Shown here: one piece after another, positions 50,213 through 61,520 of the stretch
How positions within the stretch are numbered: position 1 is the stretch's first letter
Layout of the letters: each line of letters starts with the position of its first letter
NCBI GenBank assembly: GCA_963989245.1
Contig: OZ022351.1
Location: 26,171,008-26,235,007 of the forward strand
Source of the DNA: Nansenia antarctica
Taxonomy: Eukaryota > Chordata > Actinopteri > Argentiniformes > Microstomatidae
Reading direction: 5' to 3'
DNA length: 64,000 nt
Program-made: the position numbers and the translations under genes
The notes under the pieces: generated by a model
The model's input: the letters and a program-made list of their open reading frames with translations, nothing else
What the model was told of the DNA's origin: nothing
The model's database searches: none

Positions 50213-50405
50213 TAGTGGTGGTCTAGTGGATAGTGAGTTGGACTTGTGATCGGAAGGTTGTGAGTTCAAATCCCGCCTGAAACGACACCACTACTAGTGT
50301 GCCCTTGAGTAAGGCACTTAGCCCTCAGTTACTCCAGGGGGAATGTCCCTGTAATTCGTAATTGTTAGTCGCTTTGGATTAAAAGCGTCTGCTAAATGGC
50401 TAAAT
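50213..50405 (+). mobile_element. tRNA-derived SINE, complete
   Basis: tRNA-like head GTGGTGGTCTAGTGGATAG (A box) and GGTTGTGAGTTCAAATCCCG (B box), middle 'ACTAGTGTGCCCTTGAGTAA', tail 'GTCGCTTTGGATTAAAAGCG' and TCTGCTAAATGGC. Same family as 38090-38287 on the other strand. Confidence 0.9.
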
Positions 50406-51127
50406 TATTAGTATTACAAAACAAAAAAACATAGCAATGATAGGCCTGTCTGTAATAAATGGAATTGGTACGACTACCATAACTCCTAAAATACTGTGTA
50501 GGTCATATAGACGACAGATTGGTAAAAGGAGAGAACACACACACCGCAGAAAGTCTTAGAGAGGTGCTGGCAACGGAGTAGATTCCGATCGAAAGAGATA
50601 GAAGAAGCCGCACACTCAGGTAGACGACAGATAACGTTTAACAGTCGGGATGTTTACAGAGAAAAGTCAAAATTCTGACTGGAATGTATAAAGATTGGAA
50701 TGCATGTGTTTTTTAGTTTTTTTTTACTAATGCAAAATGTTTGTCGATCATAAAGAGTGGTTTATCTTGTACAATGGCACCACTTGTTGACCATTTCTGA
50801 ACCGCTTTGAGAAATATCACAATAGTGCTTCATCATTTTGGAAAGGGTTGCTGCTCGCCAGCTTATAACATATCATCCCTAGCCTCACAGACGCCCCACA
50901 GATCTCTGTTGAAGACTACGTATGTCCTATTATGGTCATTGGAGGAGTGAGGATGATAAGAATCCAAGGAGCTCAGATGTATTATATAATTGCTACATTG
51001 GTGTATCAGGTATATCAGTGGCACTGTATGTAAAAAACAAAACAACTCTTTATTGTGACATGGGACATCACTTACAAAGCCATCAACAAGCATCTTTGAG
51101 TGTCTAGAAAAGTGCTATATAAGTCTA
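50406..51127. other. No gene recognised
   Basis: Unique-looking DNA with short frames. The last 40 bases ('AAAGTGCTATATAAGTCTAA') resemble a retroposon tail leading into (ATT)n. Confidence 0.5.
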
Positions 51128-51129
51128 AT

Positions 51130-51170
<41 letters not shown>
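51128..51170. repeat. (ATT)n microsatellite
   Basis: About thirteen ATT units. Confidence 0.95.
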
Positions 51171-51171
<1 letters not shown>

Positions 51172-51268
51172 CTAACCTAGAAGTTACACCATTCTTGATG
51201 TCGAGGCTGAGAGGAGTGAAGGGAGGGAAGAGAGGGAAGGCTGGGTGAACATGAAGATCTGACCCTCT

Positions 51269-51299
<31 letters not shown>

Positions 51300-51301
51300 T
51301 G
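51269..51301. repeat. (GT)n and poly(G)
   Basis: TGTGTGTG followed by about 17 consecutive G residues, then TGGTGTGG. Confidence 0.92.
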
Positions 51302-51639
51302 GTGTGGATGTGTGTGCGAGCATGCATATCTTTAATTGCAGTCATAGAAACGGTGTTTCACTTGTTTTCTTTTGAACTGCTTAACTGCGTAACTGCTTCT
51401 CTACTGATACCAGTGAGGACATGTTTTCTGTCTGTTTAATCTCATTTAAGGCTGCATGCTTTGAAGATAAGGCATATCACATAACTTATCCTAACCATTT
51501 AATTTCACAATGTATTACTCTGTGTCCTTTCTACCTCTGATTGTGGCAGTTTGAAACTAAGCTTGTCATTCATCTGTAACCCTGCAAACCTCAAGATATC
51601 CAGATGTCTGGAACAGCTTGACAACCTATAAAAAGCCAA

Positions 51640-51893
51640 GCCTGCCCAGGACTGAATACACACTGGACTCACTGTAAAAACTTTGCACCGCACTTTATAT
51701 ATGTAGCACTATCCAATGCACTGTTGTCTGTCCTGTGTTGTCATGTTTTTTGCATTTGTTTTTGTATTCATGTATACACGTGAAAAAAGTATTAACCACT
51801 TACTGTAACGCCAAAGCAAATTCCTATATGAATGAATGAATGGACTTTATTGTGTATGCATAATGGCAATAAACATAATCTGAATCTGAAAAA
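51640..51893 (+). mobile_element. LINE 3' end (L2/Rex1-type)
   Basis: 'CAAAGCAAATTCCTATATGA', then 'ATAATGGCAATAAACATAAT' and (CTGAAT)n; a (TGAA)n block is embedded. The same 3' end, with an (AATCTC)n tail, is inserted in copy B at 54607-54743. Confidence 0.8.
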
Positions 51894-52011
51894 CCTCTTT
51901 GTTTGACAACATATTGATATTGTTCAACCAGCCCAACTACAACTGACCCAGACTGGGGGGTGACCATGTGACCATGTGCTCTGGTCCTATCACACCGCAG
52001 TGGAAGGAGCA

Positions 52012-52018
<7 letters not shown>

Positions 52019-52087
<69 letters not shown>
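52019..52087. repeat. (CA)n microsatellite, about 34 units
   Basis: Uninterrupted CA run. Confidence 0.96.
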
Positions 52088-52089
<2 letters not shown>

Positions 52090-52099
52090 TGGTGACCAC

Positions 52100-52745
52100 C
52101 ACGTAGACCCGGTAGACACACCACCCAGACAGGAGACAACACAGCGCTAAAGTTTCAAAACCGCCTACTGGACGTATTTATTTAGGAAAAAGAAGAGCTA
52201 CGGAGAAAGCAAAAAAGGTCCAACTAAAACTCGCCTCCGGGCGGCTAACGGTGGAACTTAAGGTGCCTCTAGGGGAGGGCAAAAGGGTGGACTTAATTCC
52301 ACTCGGGGGGACACTCCGGTGTCCCGTCTCCGAGCTCCGGGGGTTATTTGGGCAGAGGGGCTGGTCGCTCCGCTATCGGCAGGCGGGCTCGCGCTCTCCC
52401 TACTCCCGGCTCTCTCTTTACTGTCGGGAAGAAGACATACAATTAGTTCCACTTCCACCAGGCATTGTCATTATCCGCCGTACCACGGCCCTCACCCATA
52501 CGCGTGTCGTCGCGCAGCCTCTCCCTACCCTTCTGACGCCTCCGCCTCCGCCTCCGCTTTTCATTCCTCCACCCGTTCGCGTCGCAGGTGCTCCGCATTC
52601 CCGTAACGAGCCCTCGACCTGATGGAGTGATGTGCACCAGCCGGGTGTGTTGGGCGTAGACTCCGTTAATGACGCGGCCCCATATGCGGCCGCTGTCCAG
52701 GGTGCTGAAGGCCAGGTACACCCGGGGCTGCGTGCGGGTCACCAC
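52100..52745. other. GC-rich block of unknown nature
   Basis: G+C-rich compared with its surroundings. It has an open plus-strand frame (52251-52622, starting MELKVPLGEGKRVDLIPLGG) and an overlapping minus-strand frame (52443-52745). Neither has convincing splice sites, and I recognise no motif. The left part (ACGGAGAAAGCAAAAAAGGT) and CpG content could indicate a promoter, a retroelement fragment or a pseudogene. Confidence 0.3.
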
Positions 52746-52968
52746 AGTTTGTTTTATTTTTTGTGTTTTTGTTTTTTGTTCTGTTTGGTTTTGTTTTGTT
52801 TGTTGCTGTTTTGTTTTGTTGCTGTTTTAGTTTTATTTGGTTTTCCGGTGTTTTTTTGTTTGTTTTGCCCAGATTGTGATGTGGGTATTAATGTGTGTCT
52901 GTCTTTCCTGTTGGATGTTGTATTGTCCTAATCTCAACAAAAATAATAAAAATATTTGGAAAAAAACT
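52746..52968. other. T-rich tract at left edge of duplication copy B
   Basis: TTTTGTTTTG-type low complexity, then 'AATCTCAACAAAAATAATAA' at the boundary. Could be the 3' end of a retroelement; not identified. Confidence 0.4.
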
Positions 52969-53867
52969 ACTTCCCCTTAATGAAGGTCCCACAACATAAT
53001 TTCTCTTATCTGAGAGGTTATTAAAAGTTTTAAAGGAAGCTCATTAATTCAATTTAAAAAATGTAATGCATGAATTTAGGCCTGGGCCTTTCGGATAAAG
53101 AACGAGGGAATGCAGGGAGACTATTCCTCATCCCATTCCATGCATTACAATGTGTCCCATCCTCCCATTTCTACCTCCGACAGCCTCCCCTGGGCGAAAC
53201 ATCCAGAAGCCTGGCATTGACGTTCTGTACTGTGCCACGCTTGAGGATCCAGGGAGGCTGCTAGCGGTAGCATCTGTTAGCATTGCGAGGGGTCCTTTCA
53301 GTTTTAACGTGTTCGCATTGCAAAGGGTCTCCTATCTGTTTTATAATACTAGCATTTCCTGTGGTCACCTTTCGTTCAGTAAAGGCTGAGTAAGTCATCA
53401 TAGTGTGGAGGGAAAGGCGCTCAGCAAGGCTTACTTATCCAATAAAGAGAGGAAAAAAAATACCCCTTTCAAAAAGGCTGGGGACTGACATCCAAGCAGA
53501 GGAAATGGTAGATGATACAGTAAGTGCTGTCCTTGGGACAACCCTACCTTAAAACCCTAACATTAACCATGACCTTTACCTGACCCCGACCGTTTACCCT
53601 TTTTAAAACGTCAACTTGAATGGCGTGATGTAATAAGGGCCGTGGCGAGTATCCCACTTAGTGCTGAGCGAGAGTGGGTTGGAAGGTGACTGACTAGACA
53701 GCTGTTCTACCAACTAAGGTACTGTATATTACAGAGGTGTGTGGTTAACCTTAAGGGAAGGGGGAGAGACTGAGGTAGACACAGAGGACAGATGTGTGTG
53801 GTTAACCTTAAGGGAAGGGGGAGAGACTGAGGTAGACACAGGACAGATGCAGGTCTTTAGACGCACG

Positions 53868-53873
53868 TTTATT
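53868..53873 (-). terminator. Possible gene D poly(A) signal, copy B
   Basis: Minus-strand AATAAA, about 360 bp past the copy B stop codon; equivalent to 12126-12131. Confidence 0.35.
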
Positions 53874-53923
53874 TATAGAAACAACTGACTGATTTAAAAA
53901 ACATTTATGAATAAAATTTAAAA

Positions 53924-53949
53924 TATATATATATATATATATATATATT
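53924..53949. repeat. (AT)n microsatellite
   Basis: TATATA run, longer than the copy A equivalent (12179-12195). Confidence 0.9.
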
Positions 53950-54080
53950 TGAAGCACAAGTTGAACCCGTAAACAAATGAAACAATTAAACAAATCTTAA
54001 CATTTAACTACTGAATATCTTAAAAACAATCACAATACCTATCAACTGCTTTTTCTTTGATAAGTCATAATAAGTTCAGA

Positions 54081-54176
54081 ACCTGACTAACTGACAGAAC
54101 CTGTCTAACTGACAGAACCTGTAACTGACAGAACCTGTCTAACTGACAGAACCTGACTGACAAAACCTGTCTAACT
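54081..54176. repeat. CTAACTGACAGAACCTGT minisatellite, copy B
   Basis: About five units, versus about ten in copy A (12316-12507), showing length change after duplication. Confidence 0.92.
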
Positions 54177-54229
54177 GAAAAGTACTTTGCATATCAAAAT
54201 GCAGGCTTGTGGACTTCTCATTACGATTT

Positions 54230-54304
54230 TCAAAAGTCCTCACTGTCCAAGGACTCAGAGCACCTGAGAAAGACCCCCTCATAGTCTGCGGCCAGACACG
54301 GGTC
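54230..54304 (-). CDS. Gene D terminal exon, copy B
   Basis: Minus strand, acceptor CTTCAG, 24 codons DPCLAADYEGVFLRCSESLD then SEDF, TGA at 54230. It has six residues more than copy A and Gly-Val in place of Glu-Ile. The frame and stop position are otherwise the same. This is probably the ancestral length, because copy A rejoins the same DF-stop end after a clean 18-nt loss. Confidence 0.66.
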   Translation of the reverse strand, partial: DPCLAADYEGVFLRCSESLDSEDF

Positions 54305-54438
54305 CTGAAGAGAGGAAGGAGAGGGGGAGGGAGAGAAAGATAGTGATTTGACAGAGAGAGAGAGAGAGAGAGCAGTTAGCGTATCGACAGTACTTTGAGT
54401 ACAACAATGGCCCTGCCTTTACTATGATGTCTCCTTAC

Positions 54439-54556
54439 CTGTGTGTGTTCCGGCTTCTCTGACATCTGGGTCTTGACGTGCTCCGCGATGTCCCTTTCGC
54501 TCTCTCTGAGCTTGTCAAAGTCCACCCCCTGCAGGGCTTCGGGCAAGTAGCTGGAG
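54439..54556 (-). CDS. Gene D penultimate exon, copy B
   Basis: Minus strand, acceptor CCCCAG, donor CACAG|GTAAGG, phase 2 to 0. SSYLPEALQGVDFDKLRESE, then RDIAEHVKTQMSEKPEHTQ. Four amino-acid differences from copy A by eye, no stops. Confidence 0.68.
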
Positions 54557-54606
54557 CTGGGGAGGGGAGGAGAGAGAGAGAGCAGAGGGGGTTTGATGAA
54601 CCCACC

Positions 54607-54743
54607 TGTGTTGTTGTTGTTGTGTTGTCCTGTTTTTTGACATGTGAAAAAAGTATAAACGCACTTGCTGTGGTGACAAAGCAAATTCCTATATGTGTAA
54701 TGCATAGTGGCAATAAACGTTATCTCAATCTCAATCTCAATCT
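54607..54743 (+). mobile_element. LINE 3' end inserted in copy B only
   Basis: Plus-strand 'AAAGCAAATTCCTATATGTG', 'CATAGTGGCAATAAACGTTA' and (AATCTC)n. Copy A has the uninterrupted flank (GAACCCACAGTGG); in B a few bases (CCAC) are repeated across the insertion. A 5'-truncated retroposition after the duplication. Confidence 0.85.
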
Positions 54744-55179
54744 CCACAGTGGGGAGTAAGGCTCTGTTATGCTGCCTGACTACAGACAGCTGTTCTACAA
54801 GCTGTATATGACAGAGGTGTGTGGTTAAGCTTAAGGGAACACCTTAAAAACAGAGGTCCTCTCTCTGTCACAAACAGATACGCTAGACATCTTTTTTTTG
54901 TGTCATCACAACACCCAGAGCCGCTGCCCCCCACCCCCCGACCCCCTCCCCCTAAACCTCCCTCCCCGAAAATCATCATTCACCTCCAGCTCACCCCTGT
55001 CTTCTGACGTCCCACCCTGTCAGTCATCTCCTCCACCTCACCACTCAGCCTCTGGAATGAACGGAGCCCCATTCCGGTCATCGCCCACGTCCCCCCGCGC
55101 CAGGGGGCTCCTTCGTCATCGCAATTAGCGCGACGCCATCATGGCTAATTTGAGTTTTGACGGTCTGACAAATGGATTT

Positions 55180-55440
55180 GGATTTTTTTAATTTATTTTT
55201 TAAACATTTTTAATACTGGGATGAGTAAAAACGTAGGTGGTTTTAAAGCCCGAGGGCTGGGTAGGGAGGGGCTGACTCTCTGGGTCAGTTGGTAGGTCGT
55301 GGTGCTAACAACGCTGAGGTTTGGGGGTTAATTCCTGCTGGGACGTATGTACTGAAAAATTAATGCACGCACGCACGCACTGCGATGTATGTCGCTTTGG
55401 ACAAACGTGTCAGCTGAATGGTTTATATTATATTACGAGT
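55180..55440 (+). mobile_element. tRNA-derived SINE inserted in copy B only
   Basis: A-box-like TGGGTCAGTTGGTAGGTCG, B-box-like GGTTAATTCCTGCTGGG, then (GCAC)n and a 'GTCGCTTTGGACAAACGTGT' tail. Head and tail arrangement as in other fish tRNA-SINEs, but a different family from 50213-50405. Confidence 0.7.
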
Positions 55441-55662
55441 ATACTAGAACAGATGACTGGGAGAGGGATGGAGTGAGGGAGAGGGTGAGAGAGAGAGGGA
55501 GGGATTGTACTAGGGTACTACTATACTGGCTGGCTATTTTTGACACCATGATTGTTTTTTTTATATCTCTGATGAATACATCCTTCTTGTCAGTGTCCAT
55601 AACCCATAACGATGAGGTGGCGAAAATGGCGAGAGGTGTCCTCTTTTCACCGGTGTGGTGAG

Positions 55663-55973
55663 ACTGTCTAACTGACAGAACCTGTGTGTCTGACAGAACC
55701 TGTCTAACTGGCAGAACCTGTAACTGACAGAACCTGTGTGTCTGACAGAACCTGTCTAACTGACAGAACCTGTAACTGACAGAACCTGTAACTGACAGAA
55801 CCTGTGTGTCTGACAGAACCTGTCTAACTGACAGAACCTGTAACTGACAGAACCTGTAACTGACAGAACCTGTGTGTCTGACAGAACCTGTCTAACTGAC
55901 AGAACCTGTAACTGACAGAACCTGTAACTGACAGAACCTGTGTGACTGACAGAACCTGTGTGACTGACAGAAC
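55663..55973. repeat. 18/14-bp minisatellite carrying splice-donor copies
   Basis: About nineteen units of (GTCTAA)CTGACAGAACCTGT and GTGTGTCTGACAGAACCT. On the minus strand the units read ACACAG|GTTCTGTCAG, identical to the donor of gene D exon c (55974-56029), directly abutting. Copy A has only two to three units here. Confidence 0.95.
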
Positions 55974-56029
55974 CTGTGTTCGGAGGCAGAGTCCATATCC
56001 TGCATCACCAAATCGTCCTGCAGCAGGTC
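55974..56029 (-). CDS. Gene D exon c, copy B
   Basis: Minus strand, acceptor CTCTCAG, donor ACACAG|GTTCTG, phase 0 to 2. DLLQDDLVMQDMDSASEH. Two codons shorter than copy A (Ala-Tyr absent). The donor is repeated in every unit of the adjoining minisatellite, so several equivalent donors follow one another. Confidence 0.64.
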
Positions 56030-56032
56030 CTG

Positions 56033-56094
56033 AGAGAGTGAGAGAGACAGAGGGGAAGTGAGACACAGAGAGAGAGGGAGAGAGTGAGTGAGAC

Positions 56095-56187
<93 letters not shown>

Positions 56188-56215
56188 GTGAGAGACAGAG
56201 AGAGAGTGAGGGGGG
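56033..56215. repeat. (GA)n satellite, short copy
   Basis: Equivalent of the 680-bp array at 14786-15462, here about 180 bp. Confidence 0.95.
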
Positions 56216-57411
56216 GGGTGGCCAAGACAGAGGAACACTAATAAACAAGCGGAACAGAAACAGACAGAAACATTACGAGTGCAGTTAAGTTAAGAGGGTG
56301 TTGAGCTGGGTTTCCGTTAACCGGTAATTACCGGTCTTTGTCCGGTAAAATATGTTGAAGTCCGACATATTTAAACCCCTTCGGTCATAATGTCCGGTGA
56401 AAAGAATTCCCTTTAAGCATGAAACACGCACTGGCGCTCAATACAAAGACGTAATTTCACCGAAAACTAGAGGGTGGCAACATAAAAATAAATAAAAGGG
56501 CCCTGTTTACCCGTACCTCCGCCGTTCTGTTCGTGGTGACTTGAGAGGCAATAGATAATTTTTGCCCCGCGCATATTGCCCAGTAATTAGACCACGCGAC
56601 CACAGCTCTGTTGTGTCTCTTATTGTCCAAATGTTCCCTGAATTTTAGCTGCATGTTTTTCCAGCATGTAAGTTGTCAGTAAAAATTCGACTCCCCTTCT
56701 TTCCCCCTGCCAATACTGTGTCGTTTGTGACATTTACCAACGTTTATGCTATGAATAGTTCGAAGCTAGCGTTAGATGCGAGGCTGCTCGGGAACATTAT
56801 TTGTTTCACAAAATAGCCTGATTTAGTTGACCATGAACATCAGAGACTAGACTACATTACGAATGTTCATTTAAAATACTCTATAGTGAGCACTGGTATA
56901 AGAACATGAACCAGAGAACAGCAGTAAATGCAAGAACCCACAGTCGTCGCTGATGATGTTGCATTTTCGATTAGGATACGTTTACGGGATTAAAGGGACG
57001 GGTGACAAAGACCCGCTTCGACAGCAGAAGGAGCTGGAGGAGCCCTGAGCCTGGAAACAGCTTTTTGATAGCTCAGTTTCTGACTTCTGACTTCAGGGAC
57101 GATCGCATAATTGCTGCTTTTTAGGACACAAATGTCTTTGGGTTTATGAAATAGCAGCTGTGTTTTTTCCCCAGTCACATAGGCTACTGTAACATCTGAC
57201 TTAATAAACTATAATGCTTATGATTATAATGGCATAAAATGTGACACAAAATACAGTATGTGCAGTGGTTCATCCCATCGTCAGGGTTGCCAGAAGGGAC
57301 GGACAATTCCCAGCCCAGCCACTGTCTAAAAACCGCTAAATCCACCAAAAACCCTCCCCGTCTGGCAACCCTGCCCATCGTGTTTCTGGAGCCTAGTAAG
57401 TGGCCCTTTAC

Positions 57412-57703
57412 CTCCGGGGATGTGAAGGTGAAAGAGGGGGAGGAGGCGGTGTCTCCCTGGCTGAGATGGGTGAGGTGGGTGTCTGGGTCGGGGGGGGGCG
57501 TCTGGGCGGGCCCTGCCCAGGCCTGGGTGCTCTGCGGGAGCGGGGGAGGAGGAGGGGTCTTGTAGGAGGCCTGGCGCTCTGGAGTCAGCCTGTCCCACAG
57601 GGCTGAGATGGCCTCTGACACCACGGCCAGGCCCGTCTGGCCCTGGCTCAGCACGCCGCTATGCACCAGCATGTCCATCGACTGCCTGTAGAACAACAGG
57701 TAC
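57412..57703 (-). CDS. Gene D exon d, copy B
   Basis: Minus strand, acceptor ATCTAG, donor CGGAG|GTAAAG. YLLFYRQSMDMLVHSGVLSQ, ALWDRLTPERQASY, the same proline-rich linker, and SFTFTSPE with two codons more than copy A. No stops. Four or so substitutions relative to A, several conservative. Confidence 0.68.
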
Positions 57704-57712
57704 CTAGATGGA

Positions 57713-57831
57713 GGGATGGAGGGAGGGAGAGAGAGAGCAGGGGGAGAGAGGGGAGGGGGAGAGGCGGGGGGAGAGAGAGAGAAAGAGAAAGAGAGAGAAA
57801 GAGAGACATAGGGAGGGAGGGAGGGAGAACA
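57713..57831. repeat. (GA)n/(GGGA)n microsatellite
   Basis: Copy B equivalent of 16955-17052, with a GGCGGGGGGAG interruption. Confidence 0.9.
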
Positions 57832-58379
57832 CTTAGATACATCTCTTCTGTAAAACTGTGGAGGTCAAACTCTCATTTCTGGCTCTTGAGGGAAAAACTC
57901 CCTCCCATTTTATGAGGTCTGGAGGTCATTCAGATTGTCATTGGTGAAATAACCAGACTCTCATCCACTCCTTAAATCATTCTCCCTAGTGATGTGCTCA
58001 GTACGGTAGACCACTTCAGATCTAAGATGGCCTCTGTGGTTGCTAAGACAACAGGTCTCACCACCGCCCTCTGGACAGTCGAACGATCTCGACAGCGAGA
58101 GACTGAACAGCAGTTCCGTCAGACAAGGAAACCGTCCCTGTGAACGAACAGACTAGAGTAGTCGATTGAGGGAGGGAGGAGACATGAGATCGGTTTGACA
58201 CTTTGACGTGGCGTCGTCGTGTTATGTCGCGACTACTTCTGTCTAGGGCTGAGGTGGACTCGTCAGCGTAATCGACGTCATCGGTTACGGAAACACGTCG
58301 ATTGGCGTAACGTGCACGGGCGTAATGAAGTAAGGCGGCTGCGGCCCAGTCAAAGCACAGACTCACATTAACGTTGAAA

Positions 58380-58511
58380 TCGTTTAGCAGGCGCTTTTAT
58401 CCAAAGCGACTTACAATGAGTACGTCTGTCTTAGTAACTGAATCAGCTATACTCATCTTAATAAGTAGGACCTTAGATAAGAACAAGACCCATCGGTAGT
58501 CACAGTTCTAG
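58380..58511 (-). mobile_element. SINE 3'-end fragment, copy B
   Basis: Equivalent of 17590-17732. Confidence 0.75.
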
Positions 58512-58693
58512 ATACATTTTCCGGTCTGACTTTTAAAATTAAAATAAAATCGATTCTACGCAAGTCTAAAGCACACAGACGCCCTTTTTTTTTTTTTTTT
58601 TTGAAAGTCTCGCCCTGTGTCTGATCCTGATGTTATCGAAGCAGTGTAGCAGCAGGTTAAAAGCGAGGTAAAGGGGGACGCGAGACAGTCTTG

Positions 58694-58819
58694 GGCAGCG
58701 TTCGTAAATTCGCTCTGCGCACTGGGCTCAACGTCATAAAGGGACCACGTAATTTGACTGGACAAGAGGCATTCCATGACTGCTGATCAGATTTCCAGAG
58801 CGAATTTACGAACGCAGCC
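58694..58819. mobile_element. MITE, GGCTGCGTTCGTAAATTCGC family, copy B
   Basis: Equivalent of 18787-18912; the element predates the duplication. Confidence 0.85.
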
Positions 58820-59676
58820 TAGGGCAAACCACTCGCCGACTCGTTTTTTTCATAACACGAAACTTGAAGTTGTAAAGTACCCACTCGATATAATAAACAA
58901 CAGTTTAACAATCACTAAATACTTATAATGATCATCTAATTATGTGTAGTTATGTGTTTCTAGCATGTCGATGTTCTATCAGGTAAATTCGCTAGAACTA
59001 ACCTCCATACCCTGGTTCAGAAGAAGAAATCAGTCCTTCGTCACTTATATCGTCGTCCTCGATGAAACTTTTAGGTGGATTGGTTACCCTAGCCTAGATG
59101 GTCTTTGTGACATTTCACAATCACAAACATATATGTACAGAAACTCACTTAAGTATAAAACACCGATAAAATACTGCTTCTCTTCAAATCACTCCATGAC
59201 ACTTTAGAGGCAATAGATTATTTTTGCCCCGCGCATATTGCTATGAATATTTCGAAGCTAGGTGCTTGCACGTTAGGTGCGAGAATGCTCGGTTAACCCA
59301 TTAGCGGGAACATTATTTGTTTCACAAAATAGGCTGATTTAATTGACCATCAGAGACATACATTACGAATGTTCATTTAAAATACTCTATACTGAGCACT
59401 GGTATAAGAACATGAACCAGAGAACAGCAGTAAATGCAATAACCCACAGTCGTCGCTGATGATGTTGCATTTTCGATTAGGATACGTTTACGGGATTAAA
59501 CGGACCGGCGACGGGCGAAGAGAGAAATCCAAATGTCCCGCTAAATTCGGACCAATCACAAAACTGGTTTGAAAGCGCGTCGCCTCACGCCGCGCGCCTG
59601 TTGAGAGCGATTCAGTCTCGATTGCAGTGCGAACACAAACGACGAGGTTAATTGCAACATTGTAACATATTGTAAC

Positions 59677-60140
59677 TAGGGATGCTCCGATTTATCGGCC
59701 ACCGATTTAAATCGGCCGATTTCACTCCAAATGACTCGATCGGTGATCGGCAAACATGGCCGATCGCAAAAACCGATCTTTTTTTTCTCTCCTTTTCCTG
59801 GGGAAGACAGATAACTGAACAGAAAACATAGGAGGACGTAACAGTATGTAAACCATGAAGGCCACGTTTATGATGTCTTTTATACAGCCATATCGACTGA
59901 CTTGGGCTTCAGGCCCTAACTGGGTGATAGGCCAGACCTTTACTATGCCATAAAAATGGGTCTGCGTTTGCTTGGTGCCTAATGGATCAAAACGTTTGTC
60001 TAAAAAGCAAAAAATATTTAGGCTATCCAGTCAGTTATGTATTTAAAAAGAAATCGGTATCGGTATCGGTATCGGTTGATCTTGAGGAAACAAATCGGTG
60101 ATCGGTATCGGCCCCAAAAATCCAGATCGGAGCATCCCTA
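59677..60140. mobile_element. hAT MITE with 8-bp TSD, absent from copy A
   Basis: TAGGGATGCTCCGATTTATC at the left and the complement of CAGATCGGAGCATCCCTA at the right. ATTGTAAC is duplicated at 59669-59676 and 60141-60148, while copy A has a single ATTGTAAC (20780-20787). The interior has (ATCGGT)n. 464 bp, no transposase. Confidence 0.96.
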
Positions 60141-60560
60141 ATTGTAACTACCTACGCCCTAAATCGTAACAAAATGTAGGTCTGGAAGCGGCCTAAATCT
60201 AGCTGCTTTTTTTCTGTTCTCCGGTCATAATAACTCGCTGCCTTTCTGCGCAGCCTGAATCAAAGTGGACTGTCTGAATCAATTAGTGGCGGAGGAAATT
60301 CATTCGTGGCGGCCCTCTATATGCATATAGAGGAAACACTGGTTAGGGTTTGCCCTACATCTGTCCATCGGTGATGCGGTCTAGTGAGGACACAGATGAT
60401 GACCTAGCCGCTGAAACGTGCGTTTGTTGACAAAATAATGTTGACAAAATAATCGCAGACGCAATGAAAATCTCTCATCTAGTATGAACTTTGAGTGTGG
60501 ACCCTCGACTGTCTCTGCCTGCTCACTGTGGAGTCACATCATGCTCTGTCCTCTACCCAC

Positions 60561-60719
60561 CCTTCACACTCCAGGATGGTGGGCAGGGGGCTGATGGATG
60601 ACTGCGACTGGACTGATTCATCCATGGCCTCCTCCTCCTCCTCGGGTGATTCCTCCACGCTACTCTCCTCTCCTTCACGCCCGGGACATTTATTCCCCTG
60701 CCTCCTGGAGTGATCCAAG
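60561..60719 (-). CDS. Gene D acidic exon (e), copy B
   Basis: Minus strand, acceptor CATCAG, donor GAAGG|GTGGGT. LDHSRRQGNKCPGREGEESS, VEESPEEEEEAMDESVQSQ, SSISPLPTILECEG. Same length as copy A, with Ile to Ser, Ala to Pro and Phe to Cys changes. Confidence 0.55.
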
Positions 60720-61520
60720 CTGATGAAAACAACGTGTTTTACTACATGTTACATGTTGGGTAGCAACAACAGGAGGTCTACTGTCTGTCCTAATAGTCCA
60801 GTCAATCTAACTCAAAAAAAGGCCCAACCCAGGAGAAATTGCAATAGTAATGTTTAATAGTTTTTATTGTTCCTAATACCCTCCTGCATCATATATTAAA
60901 AGTCTTACTTGATTAATTTATTGGATCATACTTTTTTCAAGGTCAAAAGAGGTTAAACAATGTTTTAGAGTGACGCCATCTGGGTAAAATGGTGTTAATA
61001 TTGGAGGGCCTATGTATACCTATCCAACATATTTGGTGTCTTTTCCTATGTTTTGGGGGTCAATCTTTCCAATGAAACACTTTTTCAGAGGATATTCTTA
61101 AGTCTTATACCTGTATTAGGGGTACAACTACCCCAACACCCACTTATTTGCCAAATGTGACGCCAGACAATGTTTTCATCAATCAGTTGCCTACATAAAC
61201 TCTCAGTTTTTTCTGAAACTACAGATTGTAAGCTTTCAAATTATGTGTCATACATTGAAATCGGACAGAAATTGAAGACGACACAAGTATTTGAATGTTG
61301 GTACACCTCAAACACAGAATGGGAGAAAAGTCACAACAAACGCTGCTAACAGCTAGCGGCTAAGAATGGCACATACTGTAGCTACGAACATCTAACTGCA
61401 TTTTTATAACATCACAACATGCTGAGAGAACATCAACATGCTAAAAACACATAACTACACATAATTAGATGATCACACAGTCCTTGCTTTTGAACACGAA
61501 CAAAAAAGAGAGTACGGTAT

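Noticed and set aside
50213..50280. Functional tRNA gene
   Set aside because: A and B boxes are present, but the sequence continues into a SINE body and tail, and the same unit occurs at 38090-38287; it is a SINE head.
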